A stretch of DNA of 64,000 nt from Zanthoxylum bungeanum. Lineage: Eukaryota; Streptophyta; Magnoliopsida; Sapindales; Rutaceae. The DNA lies in the NCBI GenBank assembly GCA_019454045.1, contig SKCR01017766.1:1-64000 (forward strand). Reading direction: 5' to 3'. The notes beneath the pieces are model-generated. The model saw only the letters and a program-made list of their open reading frames with translations. It was not told where the DNA came from and made no database searches. The translations under genes were made by a program, and so were the position numbers. Positions within the stretch are counted from its first letter, which is position 1, and each line of letters opens with the position of its first letter. This document shows, in pieces, positions 10,971 to 23,376 of the stretch.

Positions 10971-11670
10971 AAGGACATGTGTCCTGAAACTAAAGATGAG
11001 AGAGATGCAATGAATCAGATCTCATTTGCTTCTGCAGTTGGATCGATCATGTATGCCATGACATGTATGCGACCTGGTGTCTCATATGCTTTGAGCATCT
11101 GCAGTCACTATCAGGCCGATCCAGGTGATGGTCACTGGATTGATGTTAAGAATATCCTTTAGTATCTTAGACGAACTAATGATGCTTTCTTAATTTATGG
11201 AGATGGAGAACTTGAGGTGACTGGGATCACCGATGCAAGTTTCCAAACCGATAAAGATGACTATAAGTCGCAATAAGGGTACATGTTTTGTTTGAACAAC
11301 GAAACAGTGAGCTGGAAATCTACCAAGCAAGATATTGTTGCCGATTCAACAACAAAAGCGGAATACATTGATGCGGCTGAGGCAGCAAAAGAAGCATTTT
11401 GGATCTATAAAATTCGTAATTGGATTAGGAGTAATTCTGTTAGCAGCTGAGCTGGGCTACATCACAGGCTAAGGAATTACGGTCTCATCAATGATCCAAG
11501 TATGTACTTCGATGAAACCATGGTTTCATCTGATTCGTGAGATCGTACATCGTGGCGATGTAAAGATCAAAAAGATCCTTTCAGATGATAACCTTGCATA
11601 TCCGCTGACGAAAGCTATATCTCAGCAAAAGTTTGAGTGACCCGTATATAGTTCAGGTGTTGGACACTTG
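10971..11670 (+). pseudogene. A1 RNase H (broken)
   Basis: From 10977 the frame reads SFASAVGSIMYAMTCMRPGV, the copia segment joining RT and RNase H. After a stop at about 11160 it continues with VTGITDASFQTD (catalytic Asp), VSWKSTKQDIVADSTTKAEYI (catalytic Glu) and, after frame changes, HRGDVKIKKI and LAYPLTKAIS. It would degrade the RNA strand of the RNA-DNA hybrid. Several stops are present. It ends close to the polypurine tract. Confidence 0.82.
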
Positions 11671-11688
11671 AGTGATTGGTTATAGGCC

Positions 11689-11699
11689 AAGTGGGAGAT
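11689..11699 (+). promoter_or_regulatory. A1 polypurine tract
   Basis: AAGTGGGAGAT directly precedes the 3' LTR. This is the classic copia polypurine tract that primes plus-strand DNA. Confidence 0.93.
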
Positions 11700-13569
11700 T
11701 GTTGGACAATTATGACTCATATCATCACTATTTGTAAAAGACATGGTGTTTTTGTACAAATTAACTATGTGACAAAGGAAATTGCTCTTTTATCATTTTG
11801 TAATTGGATTACTTGGATATATAAATGATAAAAGTCCATAGGATTAATACCGGATTAATAAGATATGAGACAGTATTAATCCATGAAAGGTTTGATCATT
11901 AAATATCCCTAGTCGTAGCATTATCGAGACTGGACATCGATAATGTGGAATAGACTAGTATTACACTTGTGCGCGTTATGAAAGCTTAACGACATATTTC
12001 TCATATATTTTAGTATTGGATACTTATGCAAGTATGATAGGAGGTTCTGTTAGCCATTGGACCGGGAACAGTTTCGCTCTGGATAGACCCATCGGAGTCC
12101 CATTGGTAGTATGACTATGTGTCTATGGGAATCCGAATCAGGGTAGGTATATGTGGTCCTAACCTGAGACTTGCATCGCTAATACTTGCGAAAATCAGTA
12201 TACTTTGGTTTTGATCGTCCTGAGCTTTAACAGGTTCTGTGTATGCCTCTTCTGGGTTTACTGAAAATCGTAGTATATTGGGTGTGCTGTCAAGATAGAA
12301 GTATCACTTCAGTCATATGGAGATGATGATCACGCAGGATACAGTATTAGTACTCTTAAATGTTGCATCTATCGGGATAGTATGACTAGGTCATGATTAT
12401 CCGATTACAGAGACTAGTTGCTAGTGATCCGATATATGCTTCGTACGGGGTAGACACAATTATAGCCCTGGGCCTAGCATGTGACATCTGATACTGGATC
12501 ATATTACGCAATACATTGTATACTACACCTGATACATATTATATATTCCTCGTTGAATATTTCCGGAGAATTAGGTAGGCACGGTGCTTTGCTAGAAGCC
12601 AACCATGTTTTGTAAATCGGTGAGAACGTAGTATCGAGTACACACGTGTTCGGATGGTCCGATGACCGTATTTACTGCCAACATATCCAGGGATCTCTTG
12701 GGTCGCTTCCCAAAGATTCACCGATGACATTTGACTCGAACAGAATTAATTTGGGATTAATTATGAAAGAGAAAATTAATCTGGGATTAAATACGGTAAT
12801 AATTTATCTGGGATTAAATTCGTCTGGAAGAGAGAACATGATTAATTTGGAATTAATCGGTAAAATAAATTTAATAGTTAATTGGATTTTTTCATTTAAT
12901 TTATTTATTTGGGCTAAAATAATATATTGGATATATTAATTGGAATTGGATTTCAATACGCAATTAAAATTGAATTTTAATTCAAGCGAAGGAATTATTT
13001 GGAATTAATTCTTAAGCGACTTTCGTAATAATTTTGCTAGGCATTATTATTTAATTAAATTGGATTTAATTACGTCGCAACGGAAAATTCGTTTAATCGG
13101 ATTAAATGAACCCGGGCCCAAAGTGTATTGTGTAAGCCAACTTGAATTTTGAATTCAATGTGGTGGGACCTACAACTTACATCAAGTGTTTGACATGTGA
13201 TGGAAGTGGTTGGCAAGCATTTAAAAAGCATCTTTTTATGCCAACTCACAACACACACAACTTTAGAAAAAAAATTTGGAAACTTAAAAACACTATTCAT
13301 TCTCTCCAAAACCGTGAGCTTCATGCTTCCTATGGAAGAAATTTTGCTTCACAAATTGATCAAAGCTAGCACTTTGGGAGTCTTTGAAGGTGATATGGAA
13401 ACTCACCATTGAGTTTTGGAATTCAACACCAAGCTTGGAGCTTCCACATCCAAGGAAATTTTTGAAATCTCCAATCCGATCAATGTGAGTATTTTCGCTA
13501 CTTTCACTTGATTTATTCATACTTGAATCAATGTTTAGGATCCTTGGACTAGTCTTAGAGACACTAACA
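11700..13569 (+). repeat. A1 3' LTR
   Basis: Runs from TGTTGGACAATTATGACT to GACACTAACA, 1870 bases. It contains several TTAATCTGGGATTAAT-like units at about 12740-12860. The stretch near 13430-13569 closely matches 6070-6224 in the 5' LTR. Inside, short open frames on both strands are only chance frames. Confidence 0.93.
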
Positions 13570-13574
13570 TGAAC
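13570..13574. repeat. Target-site duplication of A1, right copy (TGAAC)
   Basis: Same five bases as 189-193, immediately after the 3' LTR of A1. Confidence 0.93.
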
Positions 13575-14000
13575 TTCATCAAGTTCAAATTGTCTATGAT
13601 CTTCTCATTCTGCCAAAAATTGTATATCTAGAAATTTTACGAAGCGAGCTGCGAATACGTTTCGACGCTCGAAATCATAGAACAGATATCTTTTCGTATT
13701 GGAAGAATACCCAACAAACATAAACTTTTTCCCTCGAGGTAAAAGCTTATCATGTTGCGCCTCTCTGACGTACGCAGGACAACCCCAAACCCTAATATAA
13801 TTAAGGTTCGGTTTCCTACCAGTCCATATCTGATATGGGGTCATAGGAATAGCCTTGGAAGGAACTATGTTCAAAAGATGAACTACAGTAAGAAGCACAT
13901 AGCCCCACAGGTAATATGGTATATATGTATAACTCAACATAGAATGAACCATATCCAAAAAAGTTAGAATTGTAGTAAGTCGGGTAAGGCTCAATAGTGA
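13570..14000 (-). pseudogene. C2 integrase C-terminal part (broken)
   Basis: The minus-strand frame 13994-13605 reads LDMVHSMLSYT, YYLWGYVLLTVVHLLN, TPYQIWTGRKPNL, VWGCPAYVRE and KKFMFVGYSS, the conserved C-terminal half of copia integrases. A stop near 13605 precedes the acidic linker, which continues into 193-1 on the far side of A1. The core with the first two catalytic Asp residues is absent: the sequence passes from a pre-integrase HIRLGHI near 14070 to this segment within about 100 bases, pointing to a deletion of several hundred bases. Confidence 0.82.
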
Positions 14001-14059
14001 GATTCATAATCAAACAATTCCTAACCAACTGGGTAGGGCGTCGTACGCAAATATGACCT

Positions 14060-14436
14060 AACCTTATGTGTCACAGTTCAGTATCATTAACATCATATCT
14101 ATTTCATTGATTAGTCCCTACATTTAAAATATCTCTAGATGGATGTATAATGTAATGACCATTCTCATTTGCACATTGAAGGATAGAAATATTATATTTA
14201 TCATATAAATACAGAGAACGGTTCTTAATATTTACACAAAAACCTTTTGTATCTAATACAAAAAGTGAGATAATATTTGCCACACATTCTGGCGCAAAAT
14301 AACAGTCATTTAATAAAATTCTCATATTGGACAAGGGAATCTCATATACCCCAACTGCAACTGCATCCAAAGAGTCTCCACTCCCGAAGCGCAACTGCAA
14401 TAATCCGGATTTCAGCTTTCTACTTTCCTTCAGCCC
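14060..14436 (-). pseudogene. C2 protease C-terminal part and pre-integrase (broken)
   Basis: Minus-strand frame 14400-14104 reads MQLRFGSGDSLDAVAVGVY, NMRILLNDCYFAPE and ANIISLFVLD, the second half of a copia protease. It is followed by the loop that leads to the pre-integrase. HIRLGHI near 14070 is what remains of the pre-integrase zinc region. The active site lies in the adjoining frame (14437-14910). Confidence 0.78.
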
Positions 14437-15387
14437 CTACAACGAATTACAGATGTGAACAGGACAAGAAGAGTCTAAAATCCAACTTGAAGAAATAGCT
14501 TCACAAGCTAAAAAGATATCAATAACGGAAAAAATAAATATACCTAAAGCAAAGGCTGTGTCTCTCTTCAACTGTGTAAGATATTCAGGAAAATTACGTT
14601 TCCAGTGTCCAACCTTGCTACAGTGGTGGCATGTGTCTTCGGCAGTTCTCTTGGGTTTAAGTTTCGCAATCTTACCCTGAGGAGTAATATTTTTACCTTT
14701 CTTCTTCTTTCCTTTGCCCTTCTTTTGAAAAGCGACAGAGAGAGAAGTAGGTATAAGAAGGCAAGTCGGAAATCCCTTCTTAAGATCCTCCTCAGCAGTG
14801 AACAACATCCTATGCAACTCACTGTAAGAACAGTGATTTCCATGCATATTAAAATTCAGCACAAACTGGCGATATTTGCTCGGGAGTGAGCCTACTATCA
14901 AACTACGCACAAGAGTTTCATTGAGTGGAAAGTCATATCACCTCAATTGATCAATCAAATCAATCATACGAAGCACATGCGGACTGACTGGTTGACCCTC
15001 ATCCAGTCTGGAGTGAAACAGATCAACCGCCAATCTATGAACAGTAATTTACTTTTGATTCATAAAGAGCTTCCTAAGTTGAGAGATTATGTTATATGAA
15101 TCATGCATATCAATGTATTGCCTCTTTATCTTCAGATTCAATGATCCGAGGATGTATGATTTAACTTTTAGATCATCATCCTTCCATTTCTGGAAGGTTG
15201 CATGCTCCTCGGGTGTTGACTCGGGTGGTATAGCTAGAGGAACCGGTCCATCCAACACATACCACAATCTCTCGGATTCGAGGACAATACTCAAATCTAT
15301 TTCCTAGTCAGTAAAATTTTCGGGCCCAATTAGCTTGTTTGTATCTAGCATACGAGCTCAAGGATTGGAAGACGAAGAGCCGGCCAT
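14437..15387 (-). pseudogene. gag: C2 gag and protease start (broken)
   Basis: Minus strand. The ATG at 15387 begins MAGSSSSNP, a common plant copia gag start. Stops follow almost at once (15360 and about 15305). LSIVLESERLWYVLDGPVP (15294 on) and SLIVGSLPSKYRQFVLNFN (14910 on) are gag motifs. The zinc knuckle reads CHHCSKVGHWKRNFPEY, with the last Cys changed to Phe. The protease site near 14460 reads WILDSSC instead of D-S/T-G, so the catalytic Gly is lost. Confidence 0.83.
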
Positions 15388-15576
15388 TGCAAATCTATCA
15401 TATAGATAGTGAATGAAAAATTAACAGATAATACAGTTTAAAACAATATCAAACATAACATCAAATAAATCATGGATTTTTAATTTAAATGATGCCCTCC
15501 CACTGAATCATGCAATACTGTAATCTCAAACAGAAAGCAATAATATAATCAAATTAAATTAAAACAGCAAGAAGTA
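15388..15576 (-). other. C2 leader, part between gag and the A3 insertion
   Basis: AT-rich leader DNA on the minus strand between the gag start at 15387 and the A3 target duplication. No open frame or primer site is visible. It continues at 25439 beyond A3. Confidence 0.6.
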
Positions 15577-15581
15577 GATCC
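15577..15581. repeat. Target-site duplication of A3, left copy (GATCC)
   Basis: GATCC precedes the left LTR of A3 and is repeated at 25434-25438 after the right LTR. Confidence 0.93.
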
Positions 15582-17641
15582 TGTTGGTGTTTGCTAAGGT
15601 CCCAAGATCATTAAACAAGCATGAAACAAGTGCGAATACATCACGGAGTTGCGGAATACTCACATCGATCGGTTGAGCGACGCGCGAGGCAACAAAAAAT
15701 TTTTTTTCTGCCTCTATGGACTGCTCGACAGTGAGCTTCTGGTTCCTCCAAGAATCGGCTTCTATCTTCAAGAATCCAAGCTCCAAGCTTCGTCAATCGA
15801 TTCCCGGCTCATGGGTGGACTTCCCTATCACCTTCGCATGACTTCGTAGTGTGCTAGCACTCCCGATTTTGCCATAAAATCGTGACTTTTGCTTCCTATC
15901 TCACGGTTTTTCCCAGCAAACCAGTGAAGAAAATGGCGTGAGAGAGATGAAAGAAATGGCTCCATTTCGTAAGCAAAGAGATAGAGTGAGTTGTTCTACC
16001 AATTGTGTATCTAATACCATTATAATTAAAAGTCAAATACCAAAATCAATAAAGGTAAATAAAAAGCCTTTTAATTAATCCAACAACTCACATCAACCAT
16101 CACACTTGAGTGTCAAACACTCAAAATCAATTTACATCAAGTCAATCAAGTTGTCAAGTCACATCACTCAAAGTGACAAGTGATTTGAAGCTTGATGTGA
16201 CTAATGATTTGACGTTTGATTTGACTTGCATGCCGCATTTGAATTCGAAATGCGAATGCGCTCGCAAATAATCCCGGGCTCGGGTTCGCTAATTCCAAAT
16301 TAACGAATTTTCCGTTGCGTCGTAATTAAATGATTACACCTAGTGAAATCACTATTCACATCGCCAACGAATTAATTCTTAATTAATTCGTTCGCCTGAA
16401 TTAAAATCCGATTTTAATTCCCCGTCGAAATCCAATTTCGTTTAATATATCGAATATATTAAGTAATCGATTAATTCCAAATTAATCGTTATCTCTCTTT
16501 AAATTGATATTTTATCCCAGATAAAATATCTCCGTAATTAATCCCAGATTAATTTTCTCTCTCATCTAATTCATCCCAGATTAATTAAAAGTGCGAGTCA
16601 TACGTCATCGGTGAATCTTCGGGAAGCGACCCATGAGATCCCCGGATATGTTGGAAGTAAATTCGGTCGTCGGACTATCCGAACACGTAAGTACCTAGTA
16701 CTACGTTTGTACCGATTTACAAGACAAGGTTGGCTTCTAGCAAAGCGCCATGCCTACCCAATTCTCCAGAAATATCCTTACAGGAATAAATGATCTATAT
16801 CAGGCGTAGTATAAGTAGTATTGTGTATGTCGATCCAGTATCGAATGATCACGTGCTAGGCCTGGGGCTGGAATAGTGTCTGCCCCGTACGAAGCACATG
16901 TCGGATGTCTGGTAACTAGTCTCTATAATCGGATAAACCTGACCTTGTCATTTTATCTCGATGACTGCAGTACTTAATAGTACTAGTACCGTATCCTACG
17001 TGACCATCATCTCCACTATGACTGGAGTGATACTTCCGTCTTGACATCACACCCAACACACTACGATTCTCGATATACCCAGAAGAGGCGTACATAAAAA
17101 CCGGTTAAAGCCCTGGACGACCAAAACCAAAGTTTATTGATTGTCGCAAGTATTAGCGGTGCAAGTCTCAGGTTAAGACCAAATACACCTACCATGTTTT
17201 CGGACTTCCATAGACACATAGTCATACTACCAATGGAATTCCGAAGGGGTCTATCCAGAGCGAAGCTGTTTCCCGTACCATCGGTAAAACACAACCTCCT
17301 ATTACACTTGCATGAGTATCCTATACCCAAATATATGAGAACTATGCCGCTGTGTCCTCACAACGCGCACAAGTGTAATACTAGTCTTTTACGTATTTAT
17401 CGATGTCCAATCTCGATAATACTCTGACTAGGGATATTTAATGATTTATCCTTCGTGGACTGATACTATCTCATATCATTCTCAATCCAGGAACAAATCA
17501 TAAGGACCTCCTATCATTTATATATCTTGGTGATATAATCACAAATGATAAGAGTGCAATCTCCTTTGTCACATAGTTAATTTGTACAACAACACCGTAA
17601 TCTGTACAAATAGTGACGCTATGGGTCATAATTATCCAACA
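15582..17641 (-). repeat. A3 3' LTR
   Basis: In minus-strand reading it begins TGTTGGATAATTATGACC at 17641 and ends ACACCAACA at 15582. The matching copy is 23377-25433. Family LTR marks such as repeated TTAATCTGGGATTAAT units (about 16530-16590) are present. Confidence 0.92.
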
Positions 17642-17652
17642 ATCTCCCACTT
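17642..17652 (-). promoter_or_regulatory. A3 polypurine tract
   Basis: Minus strand AAGTGGGAGAT abuts the 3' LTR start, identical to A1. Confidence 0.92.
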
Positions 17653-17659
17653 GGCCTAT

Positions 17660-19000
17660 AGCCAGTCACTCGAGTGTCTACCACCCGAACTACGTACGGT
17701 TGGCTCAAACTGCTGGGGAAAGGTTTTCGTCAGTGGATTTACATGATTATCGTCCGATGTGATTTATTCGATCATCACATCACCACGATGTATGATCCGA
17801 ACGAATCAGATGAATATCGAAGTATATATCTGGATCGTTGATGAGACCATTAATTCTTTAGCCTGTGCTGACGCCTAGCTCAGCTACTAACAAAATTATA
17901 TCTAATCTAATTAGATTTGTTATCGATCCAAATGGCTTCTATTTCCGCCTCAGCTGCAGCAATAACCCGCATTTGTTGTTTATTCGGTAACAGTATCTTG
18001 CTTGGAAGATTTCCAGCTCACTGTACCGTTATTCAAACTTTGTAGTACCGTTTGCGACTTATAGTTGTTTTATCGGTTTAGGAAACTTGCTATTGTGATC
18101 CCAGTCACTTCAAGTTCTCTTTCTCCATAGATTAAGACAGCATCATTAGTTCTCTAAGATACTAAGTATGTTCTTAACATCAATCCAGTGACTATCACTG
18201 GGTTGGCCTGATTGTGACTCCATATGCTCAAAGCGTATGAGACACCAGGTCGCGTACATTTTTCAATGTACGAGTTCTCGGAGAGTTTTATCGAAAGCCA
18301 AGCTTTCACCGATTATTTATGGGAATATCATTTCCAAGAAATGACATATTATCATTATTTTATAGGACAACCACTGTCAGTGCGCTCCCACTAACTTCTT
18401 TATATACACAAGAATCATTTTTCGTTTTGAATTAAATCATACTCCACTATGATTACATCAAAACGATAATTCCAAGAACTCAATGCTTGCTTCAATCCAT
18501 ATATGGATCGAGTAACCTGCAAACCTTGTTTGCTAGTTTTGATACGACAAAACTGACAAGATGTTGTAAACATCCTCCAAAAGGTTTCCTTTGAAGGAAA
18601 TCGATTTTCCTGTTAAGCTGACATATTTCATAAATGAAACATGTAGCGTTAGCAAGCATTATCCAAATGGATTTATCAATGGCAACAAGTAAAAGGTTGA
18701 ATCGAAATCAACATAATGTTGATAACGATACCTTTCCTCTAAAAGCCTAGCTTTATACATTGGTATGTTGCCATCCATGTATGTCTTCCTTGAAGACTTA
18801 TATAGTACCAGTAGGCACAATGTCTTGCGGTACATCAACTAGTATCCAAACTAAGTTGATATACATGGAATCCATTTCGGACTCATGACACTTTGTCATG
18901 ATAGGGAGTCGATACCTTGTATCATTTCCTCATACGTAGTCAGTTGGTATTCCTCAAAAGATTAACATCTTTATTAGGTGAGATCAGAAACCCATACCCC
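17660..19000 (-). pseudogene. A3 reverse transcriptase and RNase H (decayed)
   Basis: Minus strand, recognised mainly by alignment by eye to A1 and A4. The RT entry lies near 18950 (ACTACGTATGAGG stretch). The region encoding the Y-V-D-D site, near 18341-18365, now reads close to Y-N-N-D. The RNase H part runs from about 18250 to 17690. Frameshifts are so dense that no long open frame survives. Confidence 0.75.
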
Positions 19001-19079
19001 ATGTTGTTTTCTGATTCTCTCCGACTTACGCGGTTCTTGTGTATTCGAAGATTACTGGTAATAGTTTCATCCTAGATGA

Positions 19080-20060
19080 ACTATTAGTATTCCATTAAGG
19101 AATAGGTGCCATGAATAGTATTACTACGATTTTCATCGAGTTTTACTATCCTCTCACTTACCACTGCATATCGGTATTCCTCTTAGGAAAACCGCATGGC
19201 GAGCAACAATTAAATTATTCTCTAGTGAGTTGTATAAGTACTATACTTATGGTTTCCCTTGGATAACCTACAATTCGGCACTTATCCAATTTGGGTTTTA
19301 GTTTGGTATCATCCAAACATATGCCCAGCATTCCCAAATTTTCAGGAATGAGAAACCCGGTTTCTTTCTTGTTCATATCTAATATGAAATCTGTCAGACA
19401 GACTTTTATGAAACCTTATTCAAAATAAGTTCTGCACTGTAAATGCGTATCCGTTGAAGGAAATGGTAGCTCAGAGCGACTCATGATTAACCTTATCATG
19501 TCCAATAAAATTTGGTTACTCAGTTCGGACACACCGTCAAAATGACGTGTTCCGGGAGGAGTCCTCTTTGAAAGAATACTGCACTCTTTCAAGTATATTA
19601 GAAACTTATTGTTTAAGTATTTTCCATTACGGTCTTACCTTGACGGTTTAATACTTTAGCCGATCTGTTTGTCTATTTCGTGTCGAAACTTATAAAAGTT
19701 TCCGATTTGTGTTCTTCAAAAGAAACACATAACCATAACGCGATGCCACATCCATAAAGGTCACGAAATATTCATATCCACCTCTAGCCTAGCTAGACAT
19801 GGGCCCACTTGCTTCACTATGAACTAGGGCTAGCATATCTGTGGTATTTGCACTTTTACCAAGTAAATAGTGTTTTAGGCACTTTGCCCAATAAACTAGA
19901 TTCGTAGACTTTATTTGAATAGAATCAAATATGTCCAAGTACACACTCTTCAAAATTGCGGATATACGAGTCTTGTTTAATTGTGTCTCAGACAACCATG
20001 CCACAAAAGGTTTCTTCTGATCAAATCAGTTTGAGCTATTTGTTTGTCATTAATATGTTT
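19080..20060 (-). pseudogene. A3 pre-integrase and integrase (decayed)
   Basis: A minus-strand frame at 20004-19789 gives LNKTRISAILKSVYLD, then KSTNLVYWAKCLKHYLLGKS and ALVHSEASGPMSS. This matches the A1 frame that reads DKTHISTLSKSGYLD and ALIHGDVCGPMS. The first catalytic Asp of integrase (GDVCGP) has become Glu-Ala. The rest of the core to about 19150 aligns with A4 47375-48000 but is full of stops. Confidence 0.75.
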
Positions 20061-21080
20061 GAGATTTTATTTATATTCAAAATATAAATTCTATTATTCA
20101 CATCTAATGTGTTTATCTCAATATCATCTTTATAAAATAAAATACTTTAGTGTTCTAGAATATAAAGGTAAATCCGCAACGGATTATACACTGATATAGA
20201 GATAATGTTTCTAGTCAAACTAGTTACATTATAACAGTTTCCTAATTTAAGTACATACCCGAGGGTAGTTCCTAAACTTAGGTATCTACGGTTAAAACAG
20301 CGACTTTCGTCCCGTTTCCGTTTCGCAGATAAATCTCAATAGATGTCAGTATCCTGCTCATAGCAGATTCTGAACATCAATACATATTTATGTACCACAC
20401 TAAGTATTTAAATCCAATTTTAATACTAATAGTGAACATAATTATGACAAACATATTTGAAGTCAGAGCCTTGCACTGTCTTTAATTCCTTCATGTCTGT
20501 CTTGTCCAAACGGCAGTCACGCTTCCGCGATCCTGTTTGCCACAATTTAGGCAGACATTTTGGATATGTCCTTTATCTTCCTAGAAGATTATAATGATTT
20601 TGCCTTTGCCCTTTTTCATATCCCAGAAGCCTTTGGCCAAGCCTTGGCCATCTAGAATATCGAAGTAAGGTGCGCCTTGCGCTACTTGCCTTATTGCAAA
20701 CTTTTGACTTTATCTCCTGAGAATAGTCATTAACTCTCCAAGAGTTATTAATTGCAATTTAGTACTTCTAAAATCTAAGCATAGATTTATGAAGATCCTT
20801 CAATTTCATTATCATACTTTAAGGATCTAACCCTTAGTTCTGATTAAGAAATTAAGGAGTCTACTGCGACAAGCTTAATGGATTAAGCACTAAAGTTATC
20901 ATTACATAAATCTTCCAAAGATTATGCTCGACTATTTGCTTAACTCGGGCTTAGGCCTAATATGTTATTTTATCAAATAAAGTAACTTATTAGTTTCCAG
21001 GACCATCCTGAAATAATATTCCCAATTTGAAAATTAAACCATTTAAATACATTTTCCCTAGGATTATGTTTTAAATGTCA
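20061..21080 (-). pseudogene. gag: A3 gag and protease (decayed)
   Basis: Minus strand. A CLNCGK zinc-knuckle start lies at about 20550, but the following bases have lost frame, so the His and last Cys are displaced. The surrounding sequence aligns with the A1 and A4 gag-protease region. No open frame above about 60 codons is left. The start is estimated from the position of gag in A1 and A4. Confidence 0.65.
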
Positions 21081-23363
21081 ATCTTTCATTTTTATCTTGA
21101 TTTTAATAGTCCAACTATTTAATCAACGATTTAGGTACTATTTATTATAATGATTACTATAATCCAACTATTTAATCAACTATAATTTTAATTTGTTTGA
21201 ATACAGTCCAACTGTTTTAAAACAACGTTTAAATATTAGTCCAACTAACATTTAATATATTTGATGAATGATATTTGTTTGAGCGCGTATTGCAAGTAAT
21301 TAAACGAATATTGCAAATTCAATTCTTGCCTCCTACTATTTTTCGGCGAGCCTCTAACCCTCTGTCGAGTACTCGGGAAACTGTGTTTCCTAGCGGGCTA
21401 GGATCCCGTTAAATATCACACAATCTTGACTTTGGCCAACAAATTGTATGATAATTAACTAGGTAGATCTCTAAGATCAATTGGATCCAATCCAATTTCT
21501 AGATCCAGTAGGGGGACATCCAAGTCCGAAACATATCTTATATATGCCAATATATCCAATATATTACCTAACCTTTTTCCTCTGAATCAACTAAGCCTTG
21601 GCTTTGGCACAACAAACTTAGTGATCCCAGTTAAGCGTGACCCATTAACCATGGAAAGCTTCGTAATCAATGTCGATAGACAAGAAATGGTCTTGACTTT
21701 GGCCAACAAACCACAACTTGGACAAGACACTGATATGGAACAAAGCTCTCGTGATTCAAACACATCTTCGACGGACAAAGGCCTTGACTTTGGCCAACAA
21801 GCCAATGCCAGTCTTAGATCTTGAGTAAGAATCACTCAATGGAAGGAAAAACGCTTAATATTTGTGAGGGTTTTTCGAGTGCAAATTGGCAACCAATTTA
21901 TTATCTTTGTTAAGGTCTCATCATCATACACCCTTAAATATGCATTCTAAACACATAATAAAGCGCGTATAAAAAATAATAATGATATGCGGATGGATAC
22001 TTTACACATTGATCCTAGATCAAATCTCTCCATTTCTCTCTCCCGCTAGCACAAGTATTACTTCTTCCCGTTACACTACACTTCTAAAGAAACCTCATTT
22101 ACATTGAGGGGAATAGGTGAGAAGAGAATACAAAGAATAAGGAGATGATAAGGCTGGACACGCAGGTCCAATTAATAAATAAAATTTATTACAATAATTT
22201 CTAAAATTGCCCCACCCATCTAATATCCATCCGATATACATTATTCATGCATCGCAACCATGTATTCACACAAGCATGTTATCAATCAATCTAATCAAAT
22301 TAATTAATCTGATAATTAGTGACCATCCAATGTTCAAACAGCGATTTGATTTTGCGCGAGTCAAACTCGTTTTTGCGAATAAGTACACAAAGTACGAATT
22401 CTCGAATTAAATTAAACTACAAAATTAAATCCAATTCAATTTGTATTTAATATTAATTCACTATTTAATTCCAAATTAAATATTACACTTTATATAATAA
22501 ACCTTTACGACTTAAATTCCAAATTTAATCGTTACGGGTCTCAAAGCCCGATTAACGTCCAACGTCAATTTAATTAAAGTCCAATGGGCTTTTAATTAAT
22601 TTCTTTAAGGCATGAACTTTTGGTCAACTCGGGTCAAACCCAATAACCAAAGTCCAATCCGGGAGTTACCCCATAAGCCCATAAATCAATTTAGGCCCAT
22701 TAGGCCCAATTAAACTTTAAAGGTCCATTAGTCGCATTTGGGCTTTATGGATGCAGTTTTGGGCCCAATTGGATCCAACCAATTTAGCATAAACCCATCT
22801 TAGAACAACCAAGCCCAATAAGCCCATTTACAACATTGAAAGCCCAAATCCAATTTTAAGCCCAAATAATTTAATTCAAAAAATTCCAAATTTCTCAATT
22901 AAATTACATAAAGTGTATAACACAATTAATTACCCAATTAACATTTCCAAAACACAAATTAGCCTAATTAATCATGCTCAATTACATCAATTAGTGTCCA
23001 ACACATTTTGATCAAAAAATCAAACCCAATTACATGCTATATCATTCTCGGTAATTTGGGCAATTTGTGTCCGATTCGGTTTCAATCCAATTAAATCCAC
23101 AATCGACATTAATCAACATTCCCGAATGATTTCCAACTCATCCAATGAATCAAAAAAGAAAAATCACCAAGAATTTAGGGCATAGTGACATTCGGCCAAC
23201 ACCAAAATTTGGGCAAATTTGTTCCAAATAATTTTTCTTCAAATTGATCCAATCAATCATCAATTAAAACACATTTAAACATATTCATTATCCAATTTCA
23301 TAAATCATGCTCAAACACATTTTTACCCAAATTTTAAGCCCTAAAATTTTCATGCTCAACCTT
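21081..23363 (-). other. A3 untranslated leader
   Basis: About 2.3 kb between gag and the primer site, aligning by eye with the A2 and A4 leaders. It has the CTTGACTTTGGCCAACAA unit three times (near 21426, 21693, 21782), a plus-strand (antisense) open frame at 21621-21824 similar to those in A2 and A4, and the GGCCCA/GCCCAA-rich stretch at about 22540-22870. Confidence 0.75.
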
Positions 23364-23375
23364 GCTCTGATACCA
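23364..23375 (-). promoter_or_regulatory. A3 primer-binding site, initiator tRNA-Met
   Basis: Minus strand TGGTATCAGAGC, one base from the 5' LTR end at 23377. Confidence 0.92.
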
Positions 23376-23376
23376 T

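Larger units (their letters stand above)
194..13569 (+). mobile_element. A1, Angela/BARE-like Ty1/copia retrotransposon, with A2 nested in its 5' LTR
   Basis: Order on the plus strand: 5' LTR (194 to about 640, then 4715-6224), primer site, 1.5-kb leader, gag, protease, pre-integrase and integrase, RT, RNase H, polypurine tract, 3' LTR (11700-13569). Integrase before RT defines Ty1/copia. The LTR start TGTTGGACAATTATGACC, LTRs of 1.9 kb, a long leader and the integrase wording around DVCGPMS resemble the Angela/BARE lineage as I know it. The lineage is an inference. Gag and pol contain several stops and frameshifts, so the copy is not autonomous. Confidence 0.92.

Noticed and set aside
17137..17427. 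96-codon open frame repeated at 24930-25220
   Set aside because: Inside the two A3 LTRs and antisense to the element. Repetition is due to LTR identity.
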